Notes: generated by a model not told the origin, from the sequence alone. A DNA stretch of 64,000 nt from Anastatus disparis (GCA_017163975.1 JAFFSR010000018.1:620001-684000); one strand, 5' to 3'. Counted from the stretch's first letter, positions 35,801 to 48,116 are shown. A program made the numbers and translations.

Positions 35801-37130
35801 CGCCCTTTTATTTTTAGAAAAATTAAATGTGGCGGGAGTAAAGAACTTTTTGCCCTCTTATTTACGAGGAAAAAATTTTTTTTTATCGCTAAATAGAAGA
35901 AAAATTTAATTAACGAAATAAAAGTACTTTACACCCTGCCTATTTTTATAGAAATTGAATTTAACGGGAGTAAAGAACTTTTTGCCCACTGAATTTGCGG
36001 GAGAAAAGTACACAGCTCCCTTTTCATTTCAGAGTTATTTGCCTTGCGGGAGTAAAGTACTTTTCGCCCTCTTATTTTTAGAGAAATTAGATTTGGCGGG
36101 AATAAAGAACTTTTCGCCCTCTGAATTTGCGGGAGAAAAGTACACAGCTTCCCCTTTATTTAAGAGAAATTTGACTTGCGGGAGTAAAGTACTTTTCGCC
36201 CTCTTATTTTTAGAGAAATTAGATTTGGCGGGAATAAAGAACTTTTCGCCCTCTGAATTAGCGGGAGAAAAGTAAACAGCTCCCCCTTCATTTAAGAGAA
36301 ATTTGACTTGCGGGAGTAAAGTACTTTTCGCCCTCTTATTTTTAGAGAAATTAGATTTGGCGGGAATAAAGAACTTTTCGCCCTCTGAATTTGCGGGAGA
36401 AAAGTACACAGCTTCCCCTTTATTTAAGAGTAATTTGACTTGCGGGAGTAAAGTACTTTTCGCCCACTTATTTTTAGAGAAATTAAATTTGGCGGGAGTA
36501 AAGAACTTTTCGCCCTCTGAATTTACGAGAGAAAAATACATTCCTCTCGCTTAATCTAGGAGAAATTCAATTTGCGGGAGAAAAGTACTTTTCGCCCTTT
36601 TATTGTTAGAGAAATTAAATTTGGCGGGAATAAAGAACTTTTCGCCCTCTTATTTACGAGAAAAAATTTTTTCTCCTTGCTAAATTTAAGAAAACTTTAA
36701 TTTACGGAATAAAAGTACTTTACGCCCACTTATTTTTAAAGAAATTAAATTTGGCGGGAGTAAAGAACTTTTCGCCTTCTGAATTTGCGGGAGAAAAGTA
36801 CACAGCTCTCCCTTCATTTAAGAGTAATTTGACTTGCGGGAGTAATTACTTTACGCCCGCTTATTGTTAGAGAAATGAAATTTGGCGAGAGTAAAGAACT
36901 TTTCGCCCTCTGAATTAGCGGGAGAAGAGTAAACAGCTCCCCCTTCATTTAAAGAGAATTTGACTTGCGGGAGTAAAGTACTTTTCGCCCCTTAATTTTA
37001 GAGAAATTAAATTGGGCGAAAGTAAAGAACTTTTCACCCTCTGAATTTGCGAGACAAAAGTAATTTTTTATAAATGACTACATGGTCATGATGACCACAT
37101 GATAAAACCATATGGTTTTTTTCAACAGGG
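32864..37130. mobile_element. 4.3-kb head-to-head palindrome of about 130-bp repeats
   Basis: Ends CCCTGTTGAAAAAAACCATA and its mirror, each bordered by TA (32862-32863, 37131-37132). The left half (32935-34650) repeats a roughly 130-bp unit containing GGGCGAAAAGT, ACTCCCGC, GGGAGCTGTGTACTTTTCTC and CAAATTCAGAGGGCG. The right half (34660-37070) holds the same unit inverted. Long open frames across it (for example 36035-36541) are repeat translations: both strands stay open and give the same repeated peptide. Not genes. Confidence 0.88.
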
Positions 37131-37841
37131 TAGACTTAAAGGAAATAATTTGGAATTGAATTTTCGGTAAGCAATTGTATTTATATAAAAACAATGAAAC
37201 AATTGAGTTTCGAAATTGCTGTGGTTTAACATGTATGTAAAATGAATTTAATATAAGCGCAAAGTTCAATTACATGTTATCAAGATTAAGTCACAAACAT
37301 TAAAACCGTCCATTTTCGCCGTAGCAAAACAGTGTGTAGTATGACATATTACCATGAATAATCAAACTAAAATTAATTTTATAAAATATAATATCATATA
37401 CTTCATGATTTATGCTAAAAAGTGGTTTTGATTTCAATAACTAAGTTTAAATCTTACACCTACAGTAATTGAGTTTAAGATTTGTATGCCAGATAAATTT
37501 GAAACTCTTGTTCTTTATTTGTGAAAAATGTGATGCCAAGATTCTTTGAACGGAGTAATAGAAAATGAATGTTCAACTCTTACAATCGCGCATTTATTCA
37601 TTTAAATAAATAACTTTTTGTTAAAAAAATAATGGTAAAATTGTCATGGGAGTAATCAGACGAATCGAAAACAACTGAGCAAATAATTTCATTAAAACAT
37701 ATTGAAAATATTGAAACAATTCATAAGAAAAATAACTAATAAACACCTTTTCATTATGTTTTATTAATTAACTATTTGTTAAGATATTAAAATAATCAAG
37801 TTTTTAATAAGGTACAAATTGTAATATTGCATATCAAGTTG

Positions 37842-38190
37842 TGCTAGTATTCGTTAGTGTTTCGCGAATCGTGTTACTTTTCGTCCGAGTCTAATGTGTC
37901 GTGCTTTTTTTCGTTGGAGCTCCATGAGTCGTGCTACTTTTCGTTGGAACTTAGCGAACCGTGCTTTTTTTCGTCGGAGCTCCATGAACTATGCTAGTTT
38001 TCGTTAAAACTCGTCGAACCGTGCTTCTTTTCGTCGGAGTTCAGCGAATAGTGCTAGTTTTCGTCTTAATTAAGTGAGTCGTGCTAGTTTTCGTCTAATG
38101 CAATGAGTGGTGTTAGTCTTCGTTTGATACTGCGAATGGTGCTAGTTTTCGTCAAACCCTGTGAACCGTGCTTTTTTTCGTACGGGGCGT
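37842..38190 (-). repeat. Right array of about twelve 30-bp units
   Basis: Mirror of the left array: GTGCTNNTTTTCGT units ending at the right end of the foldback. Unit order and variable segments only partly correspond to the left array, so the arms have diverged. Confidence 0.88.
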
Positions 38191-38195
38191 CGATA

Positions 38196-39086
38196 TGTTT
38201 CTTTTAAGCTTCGAGTAAGAAACCGTTTAACTTTTTTAGTTTTTGTATTATTAACTTTAACAGTAACATCAGATTTATTTGGACTTCGTCTACTACAATT
38301 AAAATCATCATTTAAAAAATATTCCATAGCGATATTTTTTGTATTTTCATCAATAGGATGACCAGTATATGAATCTGGCTCCGAATAAACTCCTTTATTT
38401 TTCACGAGATTTCTTGATTTATTTATCATTTACTCGCTTATATTCGGGAATAGTGAGCAAATTTTTATTTTGCTTAATTTTGAAGATAGTAGAGTTAGAA
38501 GTTTTATTTTCTCCGAAACAGAAGAACATTTTTCTAAAGCCGATTTAAAATTTTCTACAAATTCGTTCCAATAGTTTTCAGTCGAACTTTTGTCCGATTC
38601 TATTGATTCAACTGAAATGCCATACGCATCTTCTAATTTACTTCCGACAGTAGCAGAAAAAGCTAAAATTAAAGATTTTTTCTTTTGAGATGCGTAATTT
38701 TCTGTTAAATTTTTAGGTATTGCAGTTTTTGTTTTTAGCGGCGAGACGCATTGAGGTAAAATTGTATTAATACTCTCGTTTAATTCCTGTATTTGTTAGG
38801 GTGTCTTGGGGATAAAATCATCATGTTTTCCGCTAAAAAGTTCAGTGATTTCATTTTCAGATGTAGATTCAAGATCACTTAAAATCATTTTTGATATGCG
38901 TTCATGGCAATTTTTGCATACATTAGTAGAGGGCAGTATCTTTAAATCTGGATAAAGCTGTGCAAAATTAATGGCCAAATCTTCCAACGGTCTGAAACGT
39001 AAATTTCTGCTTTTATAAACTACCTTCTTATGCATTTGAAAAAAATCGGGACATCGAATTCTTGTAGAAGAGTGAATTTCGAACAT
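38196..39086 (-). pseudogene. DDE-type transposase, N-terminal part, two in-frame stops
   Basis: Starts MFEIHSSTRIRCPDFFQMHK at 39086, with a CKNCHERISKM cysteine pair suggesting a zinc-binding N-terminus. One frame continues to LTRSLKETY at the foldback junction, interrupted by a TAA near 38797 and another just before the ATG at 38429. The region between contains LILAFSATVGSKLEDAYGIS and EKIKLLTLLSSKLSKIK, matching the helical DNA-binding region expected before the catalytic core. The single frame with few stops points to recent inactivation. Confidence 0.75.
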
Positions 39087-39316
39087 CGTAATTGCAGAGT
39101 TTTGTTTACTTTTTCACAAGTCCGAAAAGTACCTTTCAAAGCAGACGTAAGAATAAGTAGCTTGTATATAACAATTCTAATATACTGTTTTGGTTACGCG
39201 AGGTATTTGTCTGCGAATGAGCCTCCTATTGTCTGTACATCGAAACATACATAAAATAGATATACACGAATAGAATTATTATTTTCCATTTTTTAATATT
39301 TATTTTTATATTACGA

Positions 39317-39361
<45 letters not shown>

Positions 39362-39431
39362 TATTGATGATATATATATACATACAAAGGTAAACAAATA
39401 ATGAGCGAAGCATGCGACGGCGTTGGAATGA
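39087..39431. repeat. 5' region of the transposase gene with an (AT)n tract
   Basis: AT dinucleotide repeat at about 39321-39358 between the transposase start and the right terminal repeat; otherwise nothing. Confidence 0.7.
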
Positions 39432-39981
39432 ACATAGCTTAAGACTTTCGAACGTATATACAAAAATTTTCCACCAATAAAATTTGTGCATTTTTTTTCT
39501 CGCTTCAAACAAATAAGTACGGGATCAACAAAGTACCATTAGATACGTAATTTGGTCCTCTATGAGCACAAAAAATTTCAGCAAAAAAAAAAAGGGTTTT
39601 TCGAGAAAAATGCATGTGCATAAAAAGTGCATTTTTTGGTAAAATGCACATATCTTAGTCATTTTTTAGTCTTTTTTGAAATTTCTTGCACTGAATTAAA
39701 GAGGGCTTAAAACATAATAAAACAAAATAAGGTTTACCAAAATTCATTGAAAATTGGTAAAACGATAGCCCTCTAAAGTTATTCTCAACATTTTCAGTTT
39801 TAACATTTAGTTTTTGTATGCAATTTTCAAAAGTGCATATCTGATGCAATTTTGATATTTCAGCAAAATAAAAAAATACGTATACCCTTATTTTTAGGGT
39901 AGAATAACATACTCCATTAGCGCAGTAATTGGTGACTTGAGTGTATACTGACTGTTCGATTTGAAATGGAATCAGCCATAT

Positions 39982-41375
39982 GAATGAATATATGACTATG
40001 AATTTTACGTGAAACATGCTTAAAAACAAATTTCGTGTTTATTCTAATTATATCTTTACATGTGTATTTTATACATACAAAATACTGAATTTAAATACAC
40101 AATTATAAGATTAAAATAAAATATTTTGGGTATTTCAAAATTCGAATATTTCAAAATAATAAATCGACTATTTGCAATTACCCAACAATTCTATTTGCAT
40201 CAAATGTAAATTCTTAATGAAATATAAATAATACGAAGTGTATATATCACAAGTAAGGTAACATTACAATTATCGCAATTATCATCACAGTCTAAAGTTT
40301 AAAGTGCATATGTAATTATTTAACAATCATTAAAGATTTACAAAAGGTTTTTTATTACAGTGAGAACTGTTAATACTTATTGTCTTTTTAATTAGAAATC
40401 CTTTGGGATTTGCATATAGTTTTGCAAAGAGAAAGTGCTTTATTACAGTGGAAACTGTTAATGTTTATTAGCTATTTATCTCTATTAATGATTTGTTCAC
40501 TTAAGAGTGCAGTGAAAAAGAAAATTTTTTATAAGATTGTGCTACACATAAAGAATGATACGCACGGAACAAGTTTAGTGCTTGCTACAGATTGCATTAA
40601 GGTACTTGAGTATATTTACATATAACGCACTTATGGTATTTTACTTTCAAGTTTGAGCGCTATTATGTACTACATTAAGTTCGCTGTGAAACATTACAAA
40701 AGATTTACAAAATCGCAGAATTTTTGTGCATTAGTTATTGCAGTCAAATGCACTATAACGTTGCAGATTATGCTTATGTGTATGTACAACTCACTTGATT
40801 ATAATTTGTTGACAAGAGTGGTTGATGCATTGCAGTTTTTTTATTTGTCAAGATAATTATTACTTATTAAATTAAGTAGCATCAATTTATTATAATACAA
40901 ATCGCTTATTTGGCGTATGCTAAGTTGCATGAATAAAAAATAAGAAATTGAGTGTACAAAATGCAGTGTGTATTTTATGATTAAGTAATTAAAATTTTAA
41001 GTAGTGCACTTAACTGTTAAGAAAAAGAAATTATTACATGCGTGAGTTTACTTTACGTTAAGAAAGTACGTTGACTAGAACGTAATTCGTTGCAAAAATA
41101 TGACTCTATACATGAAAGGTGTAAGAATATAAAAAAGTAAGACAAAATGAAAAAAATAAACTATTGCGCAATCACAAAAGTGTTAGTACAAGAAGCTAGG
41201 GAATAGATGGAAGATTGATTAGTTATACTTAAATATTTCGTAAGGAGGCATTTAATATCCTCCAATTATCTAGCAGTGTTTCGCTTGCGTTTTTTATACA
41301 ATTTAGGAAATGAGTGCGAGGCTTTACATATATATTTAACCGAGATTTGATCGCAAAACCTAACCTTCTTATCTA
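39982..41375. other. Unassigned AT-rich interval
   Basis: Holds two copies of TTTATTACAGTG(A/G)(A/G)AACTGTTAAT about 88 bp apart (40350 and 40438) and two small plus-strand ORFs (40410-40625, 40653-40856) of unremarkable composition. No homology recognised. Confidence 0.45.
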
Positions 41376-42433
41376 CACTGAAAAAAAAATTCGTTATATT
41401 CAAGTAAAATTTCTTTGAACCAAGTAAATGGCTTACTTGTATAGTGCCAAATAAATATTTAATTAATATAAATAAATGAATTAATTAATTTAAAAAATTT
41501 TATTTATTTGTCTAAAGTAAATATGTACTTAAAACTAATAATGATTTATTTGATTGAAGCCAATTGATTCTAAATTTAACCATCAATATTATTTAATTTA
41601 AAAAAATTTTTATTTTATTTAAATAAACAAAAAATTGAATCAAAATAATAATTTCTTAGATTCAAAAATATTTATTTGAATTAAAAAAATATTTGTTTCA
41701 ATCAAAAAATGTATATACTGAATCAACAAAATCATCTCTTGATTTCAAAAATATTTACTTGAATTAAATAAATATTTTCTTATTTCCAAAGATGCAAAGA
41801 TTGAATCAAAATAATAATCTCTTGGATTTAAAAATATTTATTCGAATCAAATAAATATATTTTTAAATTGAAAAATTTATATACTGAATTAAGAAAATCA
41901 TCTCTTGATTTCAAAAATATTTACTTGAATTGAATAAATATTTTCTTATTTCAAAAGATGCAAAGATTGAATCAAAATAATAATATTTTGATTACAAAAA
42001 TGTTTATTAATTTTGAATTAAAAAATTATTTAGTTATCTTAACAAAATATTTATACAAGATAAATAAATATTCATTCTATTTGAATAATAAGCTTTGTAA
42101 ATCAAAATAAATATTTATTTGAGTTGAGAAATTATTTGTTTATAACAAATAAATCATTTAATTCAAGCAATAAAATATTTATTCTAAATAAATAAATATC
42201 CATTCAATTTGAATAAAGCTTTATTGATTGAAATAAATATTTCTTTAAATTAAGAAAATATTTATTTGATTCAAATAAATATTTGTTCACACCAAACAAA
42301 TATTTCTTAAAAAAAATAAAAAAATAGTTAATTTGCATATTTTGATTAATATTACCAGCACACAGTATTTATTTACATTGCTGACGATGACCAACTCTCT
42401 AGAACAGATGAATATTATAACATTATGTGTTTG

Positions 42434-42439
42434 TATATA

Positions 42440-42510
<71 letters not shown>
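42434..42510. repeat. (AT)n microsatellite
   Basis: About 75 bp of alternating A and T. Confidence 0.95.
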
Positions 42511-42513
<3 letters not shown>

Positions 42514-43221
42514 CAAAGATTATATTAAGATTTTAACATTAATACGCTCTATACAAATATCGCAAACATCGTAGATTTGACATAGATATCGCTCGCATTA
42601 CAATTTTATTATTATCTTCCATTCTTAGTTTCCTTATATATCAACTTGGAAGCCCTCTTACCACTTGCGAGCTTTAGAAAATTAACGACGCCACCAAGCG
42701 GTAACATCATCAAATCATTGAATTAATTAGAATTTGTTCATTCAAGTAAATAGATTATTTAAATTGAAAAACTTTTTTTTCGAAGCCATCAAACCTAACG
42801 ATTCCAAGTTCGATTCCAACATAAAGATTTTTTTTTTTTCATTTGCAATTAATATAAAAATAATTAATTGTATTTTTTATTAATTAAAATAATTTTTATT
42901 TGTGTTTCAATAATTATTTTTTATATTTGTTTAGTATATAGTTATTTTTGAAATGATAAAATAAAAATTTCTCAGAAGAATTAATCAATATTAAATAATC
43001 AAATGATTTATTCAATTTAAATTATTAATTAACAATCGTAGCAGTATTATTAGTTAACTGTAGTTGTACTGCAGCCGCTATTAAATTTATTGTATTGTAC
43101 GACTAATTATTTAATCAATAAAACAATGATTTTATTAAATTCAAAAAATCTGAAATAGTTTGAATAGGTTATTTATTTAAAATATAAAAATATTTTGTTA
43201 ATTTTAATAATAGTATATTAT

Positions 43222-43393
43222 GCGTCAAGGCCGCAAAACGTATCATTCTTGGCGAGTGCATGCTGAGGGGCCGAGCGAAAGCGAGGCCGCTCCAGCTGCA
43301 CGAGCAAGAATGATATGTTTGTGGCCGTGACTGCATATACTTTTTTTTGTCCAAAGGCCGCTAAGCGGAAGCTGGGGCGGAGCCCCCCGCCTA
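43222..43393. repeat. GC-rich hairpin island in AT-rich DNA
   Basis: GGCCGCAAAACGTATCATTC (43229) pairs with GAATGATATGTTTGTGGCC (43308-43325) across about 55 bp. The loop contains GGCCGAGCGAAAGCGAGGCC. A second hairpin GGGGCGGAGCCCCCCGCC follows at 43375-43392. Base composition is sharply unlike the 1 kb on either side. No coding or RNA family identified. Confidence 0.6.
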
Positions 43394-46222
43394 TAAAAAA
43401 ATAATTCATAATTCTTAAAATATAAAAGAATTTTATATGTATAATATGAATTTTTTTTATTATATATTTAATAAAAAATTCAATTATAAATAATAAATAA
43501 CTAATAATTCTTAAAACACAATAAAAAAATATAATAAAAAAAATTCGATTATAAAAACCACTAATAATTGTTAAAATATTAAATTAAAATTAAACAAAAA
43601 TACAATAAAATATAAAATAAAGCTAAACTATAAATATTATAACTAAAAAATATTTAAGAAAAGAAAGAAAAAGTTTTAAAAAAATAGAATAAAAAAAAAT
43701 CGATTATAAAAACAACTAACAATTGTTAAAATATAATATTAAAATTAAACAAAAATAAAACAAAGCTAAACTATAAAAATTATAATTCAAAAATATTCAA
43801 AAAAGAAAAAAAAGTTTCAACACGCGAAACTGGTAACTGTCTTTCTCTCGCTCTTTCCTTTTCTTTCATAATACACATATATTGAGTCTAAGTTATTCGT
43901 TAACGTATACCCAGTATAGTATATGTGAGAAAAGGATAACGATATTAAGGAAAGCGAGCAGTTCATTAAGTTCAATTCCAAGAATCGCGACGTTGAGAAC
44001 ATTTTTCTGCGAACTTTTATTAAAATAAGACATTGGATATACACATCTTTCTTTTGCGACCTAGGACAAGAATAAACTATTTTGTGCTCCGTATACAGGA
44101 CACAAAAATTCATTTTGCGGCCTGAGGACAAAAAAATACTTTTTTATTATAAATGAATATTTTTTTATTCTAATTATTTTATGACTTTCAATTAATTAAG
44201 CCAATTTAGATAATATTTTTGTTTTATTTGAATAAATAAGTTTTTAAGATTGACTAGATATTCATTAACATAAGTTTAATTTATATTTATAAATTATGAT
44301 TAAAAAATAAATTGAATAAATCAGAATTTAAGCAAATTATCTTATTGTAATTGAATAATTTATTTTACTCTCTAAAAATTTATTTGAATTAAATAAATCT
44401 ATTTTAGCAAACTTTCTTTAATGCAACAAAATCTGTTGCTTTCATCAAATAGCAGATTTATTTTATTGAAATGAATTTTTTTGATTCGAATAAATAAATT
44501 TTTCAATTTGACTGAATATTTAACATATAAATTACCATTAAAAAAAATGAAGTTATTTGTTTTAAATAAATGATTTCCTTGACACGACAAATTCATTATT
44601 CCGAACAAATAAATTTTATTTGAATTAAATAAATGAGAATTTGAGTAAAAGGTTTTGTTATTTTGACTAAATAATTTATTTAATTTACCAAAAGTTTATT
44701 TGAATCAAATAAATATTTATTCAATTTAAATAAATAAAAATTGAATCAAATAAATTTTTTTTCAGTATAGGGTGCATTAAATAAATAGAATAGTTTCTTG
44801 GATTTAAAAGTATTTTTTTCATTATGAGTAAAATGTTACAGGTACCATTTCTTAAAACTTAATAAATAGTTTGGATTCAAAAAATAAGTCTATTGAATTA
44901 AAAGGAGAATGATCTACAATTTATTAGTTTTAATACAATTTACTTAATGCAAAATGATATTTACTTAAAACAAGTAAACTAATCTTTTGATGTTTGCAAT
45001 CTTTATTTAACTTAAATAAACGTCTAATGTTTCGATACAATCAAATAAATGATTATTTAATTGAAATAAACATATTTTAATTTTAGTAGTTTGTCATATT
45101 TCAGCGAATCATTTTTCTTGATTCAAATAAATCATTCATTATTTTTAAGTAAATATTATACTGAATTGGAATGAATATTTATCTAGTTTTTATAAATGTT
45201 TTTGAAATCAGTTTATTAAAAAATGAACTACATTTTGTTAGTTTTAATACATTTTACTTAATCCAAAATTATATTCACTAACAACAAGTAAACTTATCTT
45301 TTGATGTATCAAATACGATAAGATAATCTTTATTTAAGTTAAATAAATAGTGATTTCTGATGTTTTGATACAACTAAATAGATATTTATTTAATTTAAAT
45401 AAACATATATTTTAGTGGTTCGTCATATTTTAGAAAATTATTTTTCTTGATTCAAATAAATTATGTTCTTTGATTCAAGTAATTATATTAAATTAAAATT
45501 TCTAAATTACTTGTTTAAAGTAAATATTTTCAAGTAAATTCAGATTTAATATTCGAATAAATAATTTATTTATCAATAATCCTATGCATTAAGTTTAACT
45601 AAATAATTTATTTGTCTGCAATAAATATTATCAAGTAATTTAACCGTTTACTTTGAAATAAATATTTATTTTTAGTAGCCTTTTATTTCAATTTAGACAA
45701 TATTTACTTGATACAAATAAACTAATATTAATACATTGGTTTGTTGGGATCAAGTCAATTATTTTATTTTGAATTTTTGTTTAATCTAGTAAATATTTAT
45801 TTATTTTTAGTAAATATTTATTTTAATTTAGTAAATTTCTTATGTTGACTTTTATTTATTTGAAGTAAATATCTATTTTTTTCATTCAAAGTTTCACTTG
45901 TGTATTTAAAGTAAATATTTATATAACAGTGACTTCTTAAATTTAAACAAATATGTTTTTTGATTCAAGCAAATGATTTTTTATATTTAAGTAAATATAT
46001 TATATTTAGATTATTAAATTACTCTTTTGAAATAAATATTTTCAAGTAAATCCAATTTTAACATTCAAATAAACTATTTATTTATTAATAAACCTATACA
46101 TTACGTTTAACTAAATAGTTTATTTGTTTATAGTAAATATTATTAAGTAATTTAACTGATTACTTTGAAATAAATATTTATTAATTTTAATAGCGTTTTA
46201 TTTCATTTTAGATAATATTTAC

Positions 46223-46611
46223 TTAAGAGGAGGTCACGTATCTCTGTCCTTTTCTAATCAAAGAATTGAGTTTTTTACAGAAACTAATAACTTTGGCAAA
46301 AAATGAAGAGAAAGCCGCATCTCGTAATAAAAAAAGCAATATTTTCTGTAATAAGAAAGAATTAATTTTATTGCTTCGTTTTCAAAAAAACCTTGAAAAA
46401 CTTAAATCATAGAGGTTAGGGTGGACAATTTGGTTTTTCAAGGTTTTCTTGAAAACGAAGCAATAAAATTAATTTTTTCTTATCAAAGAAAATATTGCTT
46501 TTTTTGATACAAGATGCGGCTTTCTCTTCATTTTTTGATAAAGTTATTAGTTTTTGTCAAAAAATCATTTCTTTGATTAGAAAAGGACAGAGATACGTGA
46601 CCTCCTCTTAA
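46223..46611 (+). mobile_element. Hairpin MITE, family B (389 bp)
   Basis: TTAA at both ends, inserted at TTTACTTAATACAAATAAAC. The related repeat segment near 45705 reads TTTACTTGATACAAATAAAC without an insert, so the pre-insertion sequence is visible within the same element. Confidence 0.95.
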
Positions 46612-47004
46612 TACAAATAAACTGATATTAATACATTGGTTTGTTGGGATCAAGTAAATTATTTTTTTTTAATTTCTGTTTAGTTTAGTAAATATTTATT
46701 TGTTTTTAGAAAGTATTTACTTTAATTTAGTAAATATGTTATGTTGATTCTAATTTATTTGAAGTAAATACCTATTTTTTTCATTCAAAGTTGAACTTAT
46801 TTAATTCAAGTAAATGTTTATTTAACATGATTTCTTAAATTTAAACAAATATGTTTTTTTGATTCAAGTAAATGATTTTTTATATCTAAATAAATATTCT
46901 AAATTTAAATTACTAATTTACTTGTTTGAAGTAAATATTTTCAAGTAAATCCTGATTTAATAATCAAATAAATATTTATTTGATTCAACAAATTTTTACT
47001 TAAT

Positions 47005-47393
47005 TTAAGAGGAGGTCACGTATCTCTGTCCTTTTCTGATCAAAGAATTGAGTTTTTTACAAAAATTAATAACCTCAGCAAAAAATAAAGAGAAAGCCGC
47101 ATTTCGTATCAAAAAAAGCAATATTTTCTTTGATGAGAAAAAATTAATTTTATTGCTTCGTTGTCAAGAAAACCTTGAAAAACCAAATTGTCCACCCTAA
47201 CCTCTACGATTCAAGTTTTTCGAGGTTTTCTTGAAAACGAAGCAATAAAATTAATTTCTTCTGATCAAAGAAAATATTGCTTTTTTTGATACGAGATGCG
47301 GCTTTCTCTTTATTTTTTGCTAAGGTTATTAGTTTTTGTAAAAAACTCAATTCTTTGATTAGAAAAGGACAGAGATACGTGACCTCCTCTTAA
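47005..47393 (-). mobile_element. Hairpin MITE, family B (389 bp)
   Basis: TTAA at both ends; centre in the opposite sense to 46223 (CACCCTAACCTCTACGATTC). Confidence 0.94.
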
Positions 47394-48043
47394 GAAACAA
47401 TTTACTTGATACAAGTAAATGAATTTCAAGTAAACCAATTTACTTGAATTCAACGAATTTTTTTTTTAGTGTACTTCCCTATTCTCTACTGAAATAGAAT
47501 TGATTTTATTTGTTCTTAGGATGTTGGAAATAAACTTTTCTTTTTAGGTATACACGGAAAGACTTTTGCAATTGATTTGTGCTCGAAAAAATTCGAACCC
47601 GATTTGAATGCGATAAAGACTTACTAATACTTTCATTATTAACATATTTTTACACTCAATAGTTATGATGTAAATATATTATCTATTTAGTTTGCAAAAA
47701 ATGATCAAGTATGTACGTTGACTACATTCGAGACAGTCGAATAGCCTTTGTATTCAGACTTGATCGGGATTTAGCTTCAATTCGAACTGAAAAAGTTAAT
47801 AGTAACCGAGCGCGTGTTTTGAAAGGAGGTAGGGAAAAAAGAAAAAGAAGGAGTAACCAAAATACATTCTTATTATGATGGTAAAATAGTAATTTCAAAA
47901 AAAATTAATGAATATTAAGATTTTAATATAATTTGTGAGTCTTTAAAACTATTAAAAAAGAATCTCAACTCCAAATCTAATTATTTTAAACAACTAGGGG
48001 GCAGATAAGCATGTATAATTTCATGTCAATGATATTTTGAAGT

Positions 48044-48116
48044 AGGTTTGGTCGAGTGCGCAACGTTCACGCTTTTCCTTTTGAGTGTGCGAGTTCAACT
48101 CTTGGTCAGGATCACG
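48044..48116 (+). repeat. tRNA-like (SINE-head-like) sequence, left arm copy
   Basis: TGGTCGAGTGCG at 48049 resembles an A box and GAGTTCAACTC at 48091-48101 a B box, about 42 bp apart, followed by T-rich sequence. It does not fold to a convincing complete tRNA, so a tRNA-derived repeat is more likely than a tRNA gene. Confidence 0.5.

Larger units (their letters stand above)
30979..38193. mobile_element. 7.2-kb foldback element with arrayed terminal repeats
   Basis: Ends TCGACG(T/C)CCCGTACGAAAA are inverted, with TA on both outer sides (30977-30978, 38194-38195). Each end carries an array of about twelve 30-bp units. Further in, the arms continue (GAATTGTTTCAATAGTTTC, CAATTGCTTACCGAAAATTC, GAAAGCGGAAAAAATATT) to a centre near 32200. 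The right arm carries a 4.3-kb palindrome insertion and about 400 bp not present in the left. No ORF of known type. TA target suggests a Tc1/mariner-like mobiliser rather than classic Drosophila FB (9-bp duplication). Confidence 0.82.
28264..39977 (-). mobile_element. 11.7-kb transposon with about 545-bp terminal inverted repeats
   Basis: Left repeat 28264-28808 and right repeat 39432-39977 are closely similar inverted copies beginning GGCTGATTCCATTTCAAATC. ATAT flanks both ends and may be the target duplication, though it could be part of the ends. The element encodes one transposase on the minus strand, read from 39086 down to 29153, now split by a 7.2-kb foldback and two MITEs. Without the insertions it would be about 3.7 kb. 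Confidence 0.85.
41376..47471. mobile_element. 6.1-kb non-coding element with CACTR ends
   Basis: Left end CACTGAAAAAAAAATTCGTT and right end AACGAATTTTTTTTTTAGTG, each with TA outside, then ATTCAAGTAAA at both sides. The body is a thicket of direct and inverted AAGTAAAT / ATTTATTT / GATTCAAATAAA motifs. A direct repeat of several hundred bp recurs (for example 45700-46215 and 46612-47000). CACTR ends plus a 2-bp TA flank are compatible with a CMC/Mirage-like element, but no transposase is present. Carries two family B MITEs, an (AT)n tract and unassigned sequence at 42340-44150. Confidence 0.6.

Noticed and set aside
33164..36554. Many ORFs of 70-168 residues on both strands (for example 36035-36541) with repeated SEGEKFFTPAKFNFSKNK-like peptides
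   Set aside because: They are translations of the about 130-bp repeat, open on both strands, within a non-coding palindrome; no independent sign of coding.
43817..44131. 104-residue minus-strand ORF
   Set aside because: Low-complexity flanks, no family resemblance, inside the non-coding 6-kb element.
48044..48116. tRNA gene
   Set aside because: Box-like motifs are present but acceptor stem and anticodon arm do not pair convincingly; kept as a tRNA-derived repeat.
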